A DNA stretch of 7,066 bases from CBDCGW01 sp964430745 (GCA_964430745.1 CAYSHI010000059.1:1-7066); one strand, 5' to 3'. Counted from the stretch's first letter, positions 1-6,433 are shown. A program made the numbers and translations. Notes: generated from the letters alone by a model not told the origin.

Positions 1-780
1 GGGTCCGCCCTCGACCCGCGCCTGTTGGCCCGCGGGCTCGGCACTTTTGCGCTCACGAGCCTCTTGCCGCCCGCGGGCTTCGCCATGGTGTACGCCGGCG
101 TGATGGCGAAAGCGGCCAGGCTCGACGCCCAGGGCGAGAGCGCGCGACTGGCCGAGCATCTCGCGTCGTTCTTTTCCTTCTATCACGCGGTGGTCATCGC
201 GCTGTTGGTGGTGACCGGCTTCGTGCTGGCCCGCGGTTGGCGCGCCACGACCAGATCCGAGATTGGCGCGGCCCTGGTCCGTGCCGCAGCGTCTATTGCC
301 GTCGTGCTGGCGATCGTGTGGCTGACGTCGATGCCGGGCCTGCGAGCCATGCAGGCCGATGTCCTGCTTCGCGAGGGCAACGCCTACGCACTGGCAAGGC
401 GATTCGAAACCGCCGCGCGTCTTCACGATCGCGCCGTCGAGCTTCGCCCTGCGGAGGACGGCTACTTCTTCTGGCGGGGCAACGTTTACTTCGACTGGGC
501 TCGATACACCAGCAACGATGGCGAGCGGCAACGGCGGTTCGAGAGAGCCGTCGCCGACATCACGCGTGCCGTCGAGCTCAACCCTCTCGACCCCTCTCAT
601 CACGCCAACGTCGGCCGGGTGCTGATGGCTTGGGCGGCGACCGTGAGTGAGCCCGACCGCCGGCGCCGGATGTGGCTCGAGGCCGATGCCTGGCTCGATA
701 CGGCCCTCCGACTTCATCCTCGGTCCCTCGACTTCGCCGCCGAGCGCGCTCGGGTGCGGCGCCTGCTGGCTTCCTCGTAG
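1..780 (+). CDS. O-antigen ligase-like membrane protein with C-terminal TPRs (C-terminal part)
   Basis: The frame is open from base 1, so the gene starts before the window; 259 residues are visible up to the TAG at 778-780. Hydrophobic stretches lie at about residues 18-35, 63-78 and 97-111 of the visible part and look like the last membrane helices. From about residue 122 on, the chain is helical with TPR character: the pairs AARLHDRAVELRP and ERAVADITRAVELNPLDPSHHAN are typical TPR helix B segments, followed by a third at ADAWLDTALRLHPRS. Membrane helices followed by TPRs with long spacers of the 'DGERQRRFERA' and 'EPDRRRRMWLEA' kind are, from family knowledge, the usual tail of O-antigen ligase/Wzy-like proteins in Acidobacteria-type genomes. 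The catalytic part would lie upstream and cannot be seen, so a plain TPR membrane protein remains possible. It is separated by 201 bp from the next gene and probably belongs to a different unit. Confidence 0.65.
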   Translation, partial: GSALDPRLLARGLGTFALTSLLPPAGFAMVYAGVMAKAARLDAQGESARLAEHLASFFSFYHAVVIALLVVTGFVLARGWRATTRSEIGAALVRAAASIAVVLAIVWLTSMPGLRAMQADVLLREGNAYALARRFETAARLHDRAVELRPAEDGYFFWRGNVYFDWARYTSNDGERQRRFERAVADITRAVELNPLDPSHHANVGRVLMAWAATVSEPDRRRRMWLEADAWLDTALRLHPRSLDFAAERARVRRLLASS

Positions 781-880
781 AGGAGCCTCGAAGCGCCCCC
801 AATCGCAGTGTCGACGCCGCAGCGCCGCTTACACCGGCGAACCGTGAAGATCAGGCCGCACCGCCGCGGATGACGGGGAG

Positions 881-907
881 CCGGGAGTTCCGACTGCAGA
901 ACCCTGG
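881..907. other. Hairpin in the gap before the paralogue array
   Basis: CCGGGAGTTC at 881-890 can pair with GAACCCTGG at 899-907, giving nine pairs (one G-T) with one bulged A and an 8-base loop. There is no T-run after it, so it is not a classical terminator. It could end the upstream transcript or be a leader structure of the gene at 982. The rest of the 781-981 gap shows no clear promoter or small gene. Confidence 0.25.
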
Positions 908-981
908 ACACGAGCGGGTCGCACGGGGCACGCTTGGAGCACGACCCGGAGACATGAGCTCGCGACAACAGGAGGCTCGGG

Positions 982-1479
982 ATGAAGCGATTCGGTTTTC
1001 GGCTGGCGATGTTGCTGGCGATCGTGGTGGCGACCTTGGCAAACGCCGGTGCCGATTCGTGGCAGCGCGGCGCGCAGAAGGCCATCGTGACATCGATCAC
1101 GATGGACGGCAGCGGCGGTGTCAACCTGGCGTTGCGCGACGTCGGCGAGATGAAGGTCGCCGACGGCACGTTTCGCATGGGGCGTGAGGCCGAAGTGGTG
1201 TTCGGCGGCGGCCGCATCCGCTCGGCCACGCTGCGGGGGTCCCTGATTCCGTCCCAGTTGTTTTCGCAGGCACGGCGCGGCGCGTTCTCAATCGAGGATT
1301 TCACCATCGAGGACGATGGGATCCTAATGAAGGTGGAGAAGGGCGAGATTCCACTTCCCGACGGCCAGTACGAGCTCCAGATACGCGCCGGCCGCGACCA
1401 TGGTGAGGAGCGGCGCGCGACGAGCTTCACCGTTCGCCAGGGGAAGGTCACAGAGGTGATGATCGACTCGATCTATTGA
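982..1479 (+). CDS. Small secreted protein, first paralogue of a tandem family
   Basis: This encodes 165 residues starting at ATG 982, six bases after AGGAGG (970-975). Residues 1-24 form a signal peptide (MKRFGF, a hydrophobic core, then ANAGA), so the mature protein is probably periplasmic or secreted. I do not recognise a named family. The mature part is rich in predicted beta strands and glycine/acidic turns. Three blocks are shared with the gene at 1895: RDVGEMKVADGTF (52-64) followed by EVVFGGGRI (71-79); LMKVEKGE with a following P-PDG (115-128); and RRATSFTV (144-151). The same layout, more diverged, is seen in the product of 2461-2964. It has no cysteine and no catalytic-looking motif. 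It is the first gene of the plus-strand run of envelope genes. The function is unknown; a binding or structural role at the envelope is only a guess. Confidence 0.85.
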   Translation: MKRFGFRLAMLLAIVVATLANAGADSWQRGAQKAIVTSITMDGSGGVNLALRDVGEMKVADGTFRMGREAEVVFGGGRIRSATLRGSLIPSQLFSQARRGAFSIEDFTIEDDGILMKVEKGEIPLPDGQYELQIRAGRDHGEERRATSFTVRQGKVTEVMIDSIY

Positions 1480-1680
1480 GCGGGCTGTCCAATCCTTGAG
1501 GACATCGGGGCCCCGAGAAGGGTAGCAATGGAGGAGAATTAAGGGCGCTTGTGATCATGATCGATGAGGACCTCGACCTGCGGTCAGGAGGCCGCACACT
1601 CGACGCTGGGACGAAAATCCCGCTTGCCTCCGTAAAAGTCGAGGAAGGCAACCGCCTGTCGTTTATACCTCTGGAACGTC

Positions 1681-1797
1681 GGGTAAAGGCTGGTTTTCGA
1701 GGTAAAGGCGTCGACCGCGTCGTTCGAAGCCTCCCCGAACGGCTCCTTCGAACACGAGTCGAGCGGCGCCAGCCTGACATTCGGCGGCGGCGAGTGA
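1681..1797 (+). pseudogene. Broken partial copy of the 2461-2964 paralogue
   Basis: Read from 1687, the sequence gives RLVFEVKASTASFEASPNGS, then FEHESSGASLTFGGGE and TGA (1795-1797). This lines up without gaps with residues 57-92 of the 2461-2964 product (RLVFDVKRSTGSFEASPDGT, then FVHASSGASLSFDKGE) at a constant offset of 942 bases. Two exact DNA matches anchor it: 12 bases at 1719-1730 versus 2661-2672 and 17 bases at 1759-1775 versus 2701-2717. Just upstream, CGGGTAAAGGCTGG matches CGGGCAACCGGCTGG with one base lost, so the frame is broken there. In the surviving frame TAA stands at 1684-1686. No signal peptide and no C-terminal half remain. An open frame from about 1551 to 1826 crosses this stretch but is out of frame with the homology. 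The stretch 1480-1680 may hold the eroded 5' part: VEEGNRLSF in the other frame resembles STAGNRLVF. Otherwise I see nothing convincing there. Confidence 0.7.
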
Positions 1798-1876
1798 ACT
1801 CGGTAAACTGTCGGATATCCAGATAGAATTGCCCGATTTCGACCCGCTCGCCGGCCCGGGCGGCACGAGGGCGCCG

Positions 1877-1888
1877 ACAACGAGGAGG
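1877..1888 (+). promoter_or_regulatory. Ribosome binding site deciding the start at 1895
   Basis: ACAACGAGGAGG lies here. Two ATG codons follow in frame, at 1892 and 1895. AGGAGG (1883-1888) is three bases from the first and six from the second. The sister genes at 982 and 2461 both use six bases after the same ACAAC-plus-AGGAGG leader, which favours 1895. Confidence 0.7.
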
Positions 1889-1894
1889 CAGATG

Positions 1895-2404
1895 ATGAAT
1901 CGAATCGCGCGACGGATCGCCTGGCCGCTGGCACTCGTGATTGCCCTGGTGGCTCTGCAATCTGCGCCCGCCGCCGCTCAACGTGAGGATGCGTGGATCG
2001 ACGTGCTTTCCGTCAGACTGGAGGCGAACGGGCTCATCGTGATCGTCTGCCGGGACATCGGCGAGGTGCAGTTTGCCGACGGCACGCACCAGACCGAAAG
2101 CAAGATCGAAGTCGTGTTCCGCGGCGGTCGCCTTGTCTCTGTCACGGAGCGTGAGGCGTTCATCGCCGACAGCTTCTTCCTGGCCGACGACGGCAAGGTG
2201 ATGATGAAGGTGGAGGAAGGCGAAAAGCCCTTCCCGGATGACGATTTTCGACTCCAGGAAACGCGTCGCGATCGGGGGAGAGAACAGCGTGCGACCGGAT
2301 TTCGGGTTCGTGACGGCAATATCGTCAGCGCGCTGATCGACTGGCTCGGATCGAGGGCAGCCGATGAGAAGGGTTCGCAGGCCCCCAACGCGAGCAAGGA
2401 CTGA
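1895..2404 (+). CDS. Small secreted protein, second paralogue of the tandem family
   Basis: This encodes 169 residues. Residues 1-28 are a clear signal peptide (MNRIARR, a hydrophobic core, then SAPAAA before QRED), so the protein is exported. It is plainly a paralogue of the 982-1479 product: CRDIGEVQFADGT (52-64) with EVVFRGGRL (72-80), MMKVEEGE with PFPDD (103-116), and QRATGFRV (131-138) match the same blocks in the same order and spacing. It differs by one cysteine (C52), placed just before the conserved RD, and by a charged 15-residue tail (GSRAADEKGSQAPNASKD region). A TTG at 1829 would extend the frame but has no ribosome site and would bury the signal peptide, so it was not used. The next gene starts 56 bp downstream. 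The family and function are not recognised. Confidence 0.85.
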   Translation: MNRIARRIAWPLALVIALVALQSAPAAAQREDAWIDVLSVRLEANGLIVIVCRDIGEVQFADGTHQTESKIEVVFRGGRLVSVTEREAFIADSFFLADDGKVMMKVEEGEKPFPDDDFRLQETRRDRGREQRATGFRVRDGNIVSALIDWLGSRAADEKGSQAPNASKD

Positions 2405-2460
2405 TGGCCCCGACAACCTCTCAGAGCCGAATGATGGCGGCCACAACCAGGAGGTGAATC

Positions 2461-2964
2461 ATGCACCGAATCGAGCGAGAAGCCGGCTGGGCGGCAGCGA
2501 TGGCGATTGCCGTGCTGGCGATCACCGCGCTGGCGACCGCGGCACTAACGTTGACAAGCGGACCGGCGGGAGCGGTCGTCCTGCAGGACGAAGACGAAGA
2601 AGAGGTCGAGATTTCCACTGCGGGCAACCGGCTGGTCTTTGACGTCAAGAGGTCGACGGGGTCGTTCGAAGCTTCCCCCGACGGGACCTTCGTACACGCC
2701 TCGAGCGGCGCCAGCCTCTCCTTCGACAAGGGCGAGCTCCTGAGGTTCAAGGGAAGCGATGAGGAGACACGACCCGCCGAGGTCGAGCGCGTCGCCGTGC
2801 GCGACGGGCAGGTACTGATCTACTTGGAGGGGAACCGCGGGAAAGCCGAGAGCCGGCCCGTACCCCTCGAGGACGGCGCCTGGACCAACCGACAAGCCGG
2901 AACCAGCTTCGTGGTCGAAGACGGGAGCATCATCAAGTGCGGCGGATTCGAGCCGAAATCATGA
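2461..2964 (+). CDS. Small secreted protein, third and most diverged paralogue
   Basis: This encodes 167 residues from ATG 2461, six bases after AGGAGG (2449-2454). The N-terminus has charged residues, then a long hydrophobic stretch (10-32) ending in SGPAGA; it could be a cleaved signal peptide or an uncleaved anchor. A very acidic patch follows (DEDEEEVE, 43-50). The body keeps the family layout: RLVFDVK with FEASPDGTF (57-77) and SLSFDKGELLRF (85-96) parallel the MKVADGTF and EVVFGGGRI blocks of the 982 product, and TSFVVEDGSI (148-157) parallels RATSFTVRQGKV. One cysteine sits near the end (C160). The broken copy at 1681-1797 derives from this branch. Its stop overlaps the next start (ATGA at 2961-2964), so the two are probably translated together. 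Function unknown. Confidence 0.85.
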   Translation: MHRIEREAGWAAAMAIAVLAITALATAALTLTSGPAGAVVLQDEDEEEVEISTAGNRLVFDVKRSTGSFEASPDGTFVHASSGASLSFDKGELLRFKGSDEETRPAEVERVAVRDGQVLIYLEGNRGKAESRPVPLEDGAWTNRQAGTSFVVEDGSIIKCGGFEPKS

Positions 2965-3596
2965 GTAAGCCAATGCGCGTCACATCGTCGCCGGCGATCG
3001 CAGGATTGGTGGTGATCGGATCGCTGATAGCCTGCGCCGGAGCGGCCTTGAGCGTCGAGCAGACGGGGGCCGAGCTGGAGGGCATCTATCGTCTCCAGAC
3101 CCACACGCGCAACGACGCCGGCTGTGAACTGGAGGGAGAATCAGTGCTCGACGGGGAGGCCGCCGGTTACCTGGCCCTGTTCACCAACGAAGCCATGGGC
3201 GAGCAGTACGTGCAGGCGACGGCCTGCGCCAACGCCGACGACTGCCGTGAGAAGGCAACGCTCTCGCGGGCCATGGGCACGTACTGGGCCGCGTTCGAGA
3301 TCGTCTTTTCCGAGGCCGACGTGGACGGCCTGCTGGGCGACGAGGTGTCCACCGGCAGTGCGTCGATGTCGGCCGACGACCCGTGCTACGGAACCGTCGC
3401 GGAGCACCGGCTCGAGGCTGTCGAGGGAGCAATCCGCATCGAGCAAAGAGCGACCGTGATCGACGAGTTTCCCAAGGACGGTCGTTTCTGTACCACCGAC
3501 GCGGCGCGCGCTGCGGCCCGCGAGGCGGCCTGTAGCCGACTGGTCGTGATCACTGCCGTCCGCGAGGCCGACTTGGGGCTCGGAGCGTCGCGCTGA
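2961..3596 (+). CDS. Cysteine-rich putative lipoprotein of unknown function
   Basis: This encodes 211 residues. Start ATG 2961 is chosen because it forms ATGA with the previous stop; an in-frame GTG at 2937 and an ATG at 2973 are alternatives, and none has a strong ribosome site, which fits translational coupling. The N-terminus is a signal sequence ending in L-I-A-C with Cys at 25, a good lipobox, so I infer a lipoprotein anchored in a membrane. A signal peptidase I site further on cannot be excluded. The mature part has six more cysteines (55, 89, 95, 142, 177, 191), an even number that suits disulfides outside the cytoplasm. It starts with LEGIYRLQTHTRNDAGCELEG, reminiscent of small beta-barrel extracytoplasmic proteins, but I do not recognise a family. 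It shows no clear similarity to the three paralogues before it. Confidence 0.8.
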   Translation: MSKPMRVTSSPAIAGLVVIGSLIACAGAALSVEQTGAELEGIYRLQTHTRNDAGCELEGESVLDGEAAGYLALFTNEAMGEQYVQATACANADDCREKATLSRAMGTYWAAFEIVFSEADVDGLLGDEVSTGSASMSADDPCYGTVAEHRLEAVEGAIRIEQRATVIDEFPKDGRFCTTDAARAAAREAACSRLVVITAVREADLGLGASR

Positions 3597-3622
3597 AACG
3601 CCCGTATCTCGAGAGAACAGAC

Positions 3623-3627
3623 GGAGG
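3623..3627 (+). promoter_or_regulatory. Ribosome binding site deciding the start at 3635
   Basis: GGAGG stands here. Three in-frame starts follow: GTG 3629 (one base away), GTG 3635 (seven bases) and ATG 3641 (thirteen bases). Spacing favours GTG 3635; ATG 3641 is second choice. Confidence 0.55.
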
Positions 3628-3634
3628 TGTGATC

Positions 3635-4315
3635 GTGTCAATGAACCGCAGTTATTGCCGCAGGATCCTCGTCGTGGCTCTGGCATTCGTTTTCGCGCTG
3701 TCGTTCGCCGCCGCGCACGGGTCGAGCTCGCCCTCACCTTCTTCGGTCCCCGGGGTGGGCTCGCCGTCAGCTTACTCGGCGATTGGCGCAGGGATGCGGG
3801 CCACCGCGCAGGAGAATCCCGTCTCGGTCGAAGACCTCGGGCGCGGCGTGATCGCGGCGCTGGGGCAGGGATCTTTCGACGCCCTGGTCCCATACCTGCC
3901 GACAGCGGAGGACTTCCAGGAAGTTATCGCCAAGATGGTAGAGGACGGCGAAATGACGGAGGAGCAAGCCCAGCAAAACCTGTCCCAAATCCCTGCAATC
4001 ATCGAGGCTGCGCAGGCGTCTTTTCGCGAAGACTATGCGAAGGTCCAGGCCAATGCGACTTATGAGGAACTGAGCTGGGAGGAGGTCGAGATCACCGGAT
4101 ACCGCATCAACCTTCTGGATTTCGACACCCAGGAACGCCGAGAGGTGGACACCGCAACCCTGGCCGCCCTGGATGCCGGGCAAATGCTCCAAGCCGACAT
4201 CGCCGTGCGCTTCTCGGCCGCCGGCGCCGAGCACGAGCTCAGCCTCGGCAACTGTATCCGCACCAGCCGCGGCTGGACCATCATGGAGCGATTGGTTTGG
4301 TCTGCAAGACGCTGA
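3635..4315 (+). CDS. Secreted protein of unknown function
   Basis: This encodes about 226 residues from GTG 3635. Residues 5-27 are a signal peptide (RSYCRRI, hydrophobic core, ALSFAAA), followed by a Ser/Pro/Gly-rich linker to about residue 48 and then a folded part from about 60. The first part of that domain is helical and acidic (VEDLGRGVIAALGQGSFDAL, then a stretch with MTEEQAQQNL). The second part looks strand-rich (SWEEVEITGYRINLLDF, ADIAVRFSAAGAEHELSLGN) and ends in RGWTIMERLVW. A helical start that says 'amount left for a budget of size', followed by strands and a final 'GW.i' strand, resembles SnoaL/NTF2-like or DUF4878-type secreted proteins; this is a loose impression, not an identification. 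The gene follows the lipoprotein gene by 38 bp and is likely in the same transcript. Confidence 0.8.
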   Translation: MSMNRSYCRRILVVALAFVFALSFAAAHGSSSPSPSSVPGVGSPSAYSAIGAGMRATAQENPVSVEDLGRGVIAALGQGSFDALVPYLPTAEDFQEVIAKMVEDGEMTEEQAQQNLSQIPAIIEAAQASFREDYAKVQANATYEELSWEEVEITGYRINLLDFDTQERREVDTATLAALDAGQMLQADIAVRFSAAGAEHELSLGNCIRTSRGWTIMERLVWSARR

Positions 4316-4393
4316 CACGCTTTCCGGCGCGGAAGTCGTTGAGGGTCGATCGGCACGCCGCAGTTCCGGGCGCAATGGAGTGAGTCTTCAAAG

Positions 4394-5389
4394 ATGTTGA
4401 TGTTCACACAATCTGGCCCGTCTCCGACGTCGACCTCTACCGCCAAGAGCCGGGTCTCGGCGCTCTACTACTTTTCGACGGTCGTCCTCGTGAGTTTCAG
4501 CGTCGCGATGATGCTGATCGGCGTGCTGTTAGTGCTCTGGGGTTGGGGCGAGACCGGCATTCTGTTCTATTTCGTCATGGCTACGGGGGGCGGCGCGACG
4601 GCTTGCGGGCTCATCATCTACTACTCGCCGCGCGTCTATCGTGTCTCGGTGGATCCGACGATGCGGCGGGTCAGGGTGCGACAGGGGCCCTTGCTGTATC
4701 GAAAGAAGGAAAACACGCTGGCGTTCGACGACCTGGCCCGGGTCGAGCTCTCTCGCGGAGAGCGCGAGGGAGCCAAAACCCGGTCCGCGCAACGTATGGT
4801 CGCTGTTTTTCGCGTCGCCGTGAACGGTGAGCGCCCGCTGTTTTCGGATGACGACGAGATCCTGTGCCGCGGTCTGGCCGAGCGGATCTGCGCCGCGGCT
4901 CGGGTGCCACTTCGCGACAAAACCGGACTGGAGAACGTCACAATCGACCCCGACGACCTCGATCTTCCGATCGTGGAGCGCCTGTCGAGAGACCGTGGCC
5001 TGGATGAGCCTGATCCGCACCCGCCTTCTTCTCTGATCACGGTGAAGCGATCACCTGCGCAACTCGACTATCGGATCCGGTCGCGAAGCGGGCCCATGGC
5101 GCGCTCAACGACACTTGTCTCGGATGGAGCGAGCATCTCGGTGAAGAGCGGCGTTCTCGGCATGGGGCGTCGTCAGGTGCTGGCGCTCGACACCGTCGAG
5201 CGACTCAGCGCCGACGAGCGGATCGTCAAATCGACGCCGACCAGCGTCCAGAAGCAGTGCTTGTTTCGAATCCTCACCGACGAGCGAGTGATCGACATAC
5301 CGACGTCGTCTCGCGTCGAGGCGGAGTGGTTGAGGGACCGCTTCGGATTCGATCTCGTCGATATGTTGACCGCCGCATCGAACCCCTAA
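4394..5389 (+). CDS. Two-helix membrane protein with two PH-like halves
   Basis: This encodes 331 residues from ATG 4394 (ATG 4400 is an alternative; the nearest GGAG at 4377-4380 is rather far, so the exact start is uncertain). A Ser/Thr-rich N-terminus precedes two membrane helices, at about 27-49 and 56-77. The rest is soluble and seems to repeat itself. The first half (about 80-180) runs YRVSVDPTMRRVRVRQGPLL, a 'FDDLARVELSRGE' strand, 'VAVFRV.VNGERPLF' and a helix with RGLAERIC. The second half (about 222-323) runs TTLVSDGASISVKSGVLG, 'LALDTVERLSADE', 'CLFRILTDERVIDI' and a helix with AEWLRDRFGF. Strands followed by a C-terminal helix after a two-helix membrane hairpin are the layout of bacterial PH-like membrane proteins, so I infer two PH-like domains on one side of the membrane. 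The gene lies 78 bp after the previous one and closes the plus-strand run. Confidence 0.8.
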   Translation: MLMFTQSGPSPTSTSTAKSRVSALYYFSTVVLVSFSVAMMLIGVLLVLWGWGETGILFYFVMATGGGATACGLIIYYSPRVYRVSVDPTMRRVRVRQGPLLYRKKENTLAFDDLARVELSRGEREGAKTRSAQRMVAVFRVAVNGERPLFSDDDEILCRGLAERICAAARVPLRDKTGLENVTIDPDDLDLPIVERLSRDRGLDEPDPHPPSSLITVKRSPAQLDYRIRSRSGPMARSTTLVSDGASISVKSGVLGMGRRQVLALDTVERLSADERIVKSTPTSVQKQCLFRILTDERVIDIPTSSRVEAEWLRDRFGFDLVDMLTAASNP

Positions 5390-5403
5390 AGTGTCCGACT
5401 TCT

Positions 5404-5520
5404 GCTGACGGGAAACATCCAGAGGCAGCCCACGAAAACGGCGTCATCCACCGCGACCTGAAACCCGCGAACGTCAGCACCACGGCGGCCGGCCGTCCTG
5501 GCCGATTTCGCGAGGACTGC
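5404..5520 (+). pseudogene. Relic of a Ser/Thr protein kinase catalytic loop
   Basis: In the frame at 5422-5475 the DNA reads EAAHENGVIHRDLKPANV, an intact kinase catalytic loop with HRD, the catalytic Asp, Lys and Asn at their usual places. Nothing else of a kinase is kept in that frame: the N-lobe is missing, and the frame runs on as STTAAGRPGRFRED. Shifting one base, 5492-5515 reads AVLADFAR, which could be the strand plus a changed DFG motif (DFA) at about the expected distance. The fragment follows the stop at 5389 closely and has no start or ribosome site of its own. I read it as the eroded remnant of a kinase gene of the same kind as the one starting at 6952. The edges are approximate. 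Confidence 0.65.
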
Positions 5521-5572
5521 GCGACCTCAGACCGTATCCGTTGAAACTGCATGGGAACCTCCACCGTCATGA

Positions 5573-5594
5573 TTGGCCGCCCTTGGCGGTCCAA
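5573..5594 (-). terminator. Hairpin after the stop of the 5610-6383 gene
   Basis: TTGGCCGCC (5573-5581) pairs with GGCGGTCCAA (5585-5594) over nine base pairs with one bulged T and a 3-base loop. It lies 15 bases beyond the minus-strand stop and in the convergent gap, so a terminator is likely. There is no T-run on either side, so it would be of the hairpin-only kind. Confidence 0.4.
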
Positions 5595-5609
5595 AGAGTG
5601 GCGACTACG

Positions 5610-6383
5610 TCACCCGTCGATAAACGTCACGGTGATGACCGGGCTGGTGATCCGGAAGGACGGCATCCCCGAGGTCCCGAAGTGTCGATACAAGACGTGG
5701 GCCGTGTGGCTTCCGCCGCTCACCGGGTAGAGCTTCTGAAAGGAGTTGTAGGTCGAAAAGAAGTTGACCCTTGGGCAATCGAGGTCCAGGAAGTGGCCGT
5801 TGCCGCCGGCTATATCTGGGTCGCTAGCGGTACTGTCGACGTTCATGCTGAACACCGCAGTCGTCAAGGCGGTTTGTTGCAGGCAATTGACGCCGACGCT
5901 GCCGGTCACCAGCAGGTAGCCATCGTCCGGGGCGACGATCGACGCCGAGACAACGCTCTGGAACGTAAAATCGAGGGTGGTGAACTCCGTCGCCGCCGCG
6001 CCCACGTTGCCGACGGTTCGCGGCGAGATGTCGCGGTAAACGATGGCTCGGGCGGCGTCGAATCCGAAGTAGGGCGTGCCGCCGCTGGGCGGATGGGCCG
6101 CCAGCGCGCCACCCTTGTGTACCCCGCCGAACTTGTCGAGCACCAGGATCCCGTCTCCCGCCGCCACGCCCGTGCCCACGGGCACGAATTCGATGTCGGC
6201 GGCGACATCGAAACCGAAGTAGGGCGTCAACGGGTTGATCAGCGGCGCGCCGCCCCCTGCGTGCACCCCTCCGAACGCGTCAAGCACGTAGTGTTGCGCG
6301 TGATTCTGCGCGTGTGCGGGTACTGAGAAGGCAGCAGCGGTGAATGGCACCAGGGCGACCAGGAATACCACACGGGTCTTCAT
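5610..6383 (-). CDS. Secreted protein with two FGGVH/TPYFGFD repeats and a beta-rich C-terminal domain
   Basis: This encodes 257 residues. The start at 6383 is preceded by AGGAGGG (complement of 6388-6394) and begins a textbook signal peptide (MKTRVVFLVALVPF, hydrophobic core, PAHA before QN, cleavage near residue 25). Two tandem repeats follow: VLDAFGGVHAGG (33-44) with TPYFGFD (53-59), and VLDKFGGVHKGG (81-92) with TPYFGFD (103-109), 48-50 residues apart. Such 'LDGFGGVH..GG...YFGFD.A' units occur in secreted proteins of several phyla, usually in longer, propeller-like series, so a pair is short. The rest (about 125-257) is strand-rich, with 'SASIVAPDDGYLLVTGSV' (146-163) and two cysteines (167, 203) that may form a disulfide; it resembles a jelly-roll/C1q-like fold, which is inference. 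The gene stands alone, convergent to the plus-strand run, with its own promoter. The protein is probably extracellular; no enzyme motif is seen. Confidence 0.8.
   Translation of the reverse strand: MKTRVVFLVALVPFTAAAFSVPAHAQNHAQHYVLDAFGGVHAGGGAPLINPLTPYFGFDVAADIEFVPVGTGVAAGDGILVLDKFGGVHKGGALAAHPPSGGTPYFGFDAARAIVYRDISPRTVGNVGAAATEFTTLDFTFQSVVSASIVAPDDGYLLVTGSVGVNCLQQTALTTAVFSMNVDSTASDPDIAGGNGHFLDLDCPRVNFFSTYNSFQKLYPVSGGSHTAHVLYRHFGTSGMPSFRITSPVITVTFIDG
6058..6227 (-). repeat. Direct DNA repeat encoding the TPYFGFD motif twice
   Basis: The 20 bases at 6058-6077 and 6208-6227 differ at one position and lie exactly 150 bases (50 codons) apart, in frame within the 5610-6383 gene. Identity at DNA level suggests a fairly recent internal duplication or strong codon-level conservation. 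Confidence 0.75.
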
Positions 6384-6433
6384 CGGACCCTCCTTGTTTG
6401 AGGCTACCTGCGAGAAACCAGGACAGTCCGGTC

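Noticed and set aside
714..1451. Minus-strand open frame of 245 codons
   Set aside because: It is antisense to the 982-1479 gene and the end of the TPR gene, with Arg/Ser-rich composition and no motifs.
1505..1516. Perfect 12-base palindrome TCGGGGCCCCGA after the first paralogue
   Set aside because: With no loop it forms no useful hairpin, there is no T-run, and GC palindromes of this size are expected by chance in such DNA.
1551..1826. Open frame of 91 codons taken as a small gene
   Set aside because: The part similar to the third paralogue is in another frame (1687-1797), and the nearest ribosome site is 16 bases from the GTG. It is better explained as a relic.
1448..2446. Long open frame on the minus strand (332 codons)
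   Set aside because: It lies opposite the 1895-2404 gene, which has a signal peptide, a ribosome site and a paralogue. The minus product is Arg/Ser-rich low-complexity, typical of an antisense frame in GC-rich DNA.
3141..3893. Minus-strand open frame of 250 codons
   Set aside because: It covers parts of two well-supported plus-strand genes and its product has no recognisable domain.
5541..6326. Plus-strand open frame of 261 codons
   Set aside because: The opposite strand encodes a protein with signal peptide, protein repeats, ribosome site and promoter, so this is its shadow.
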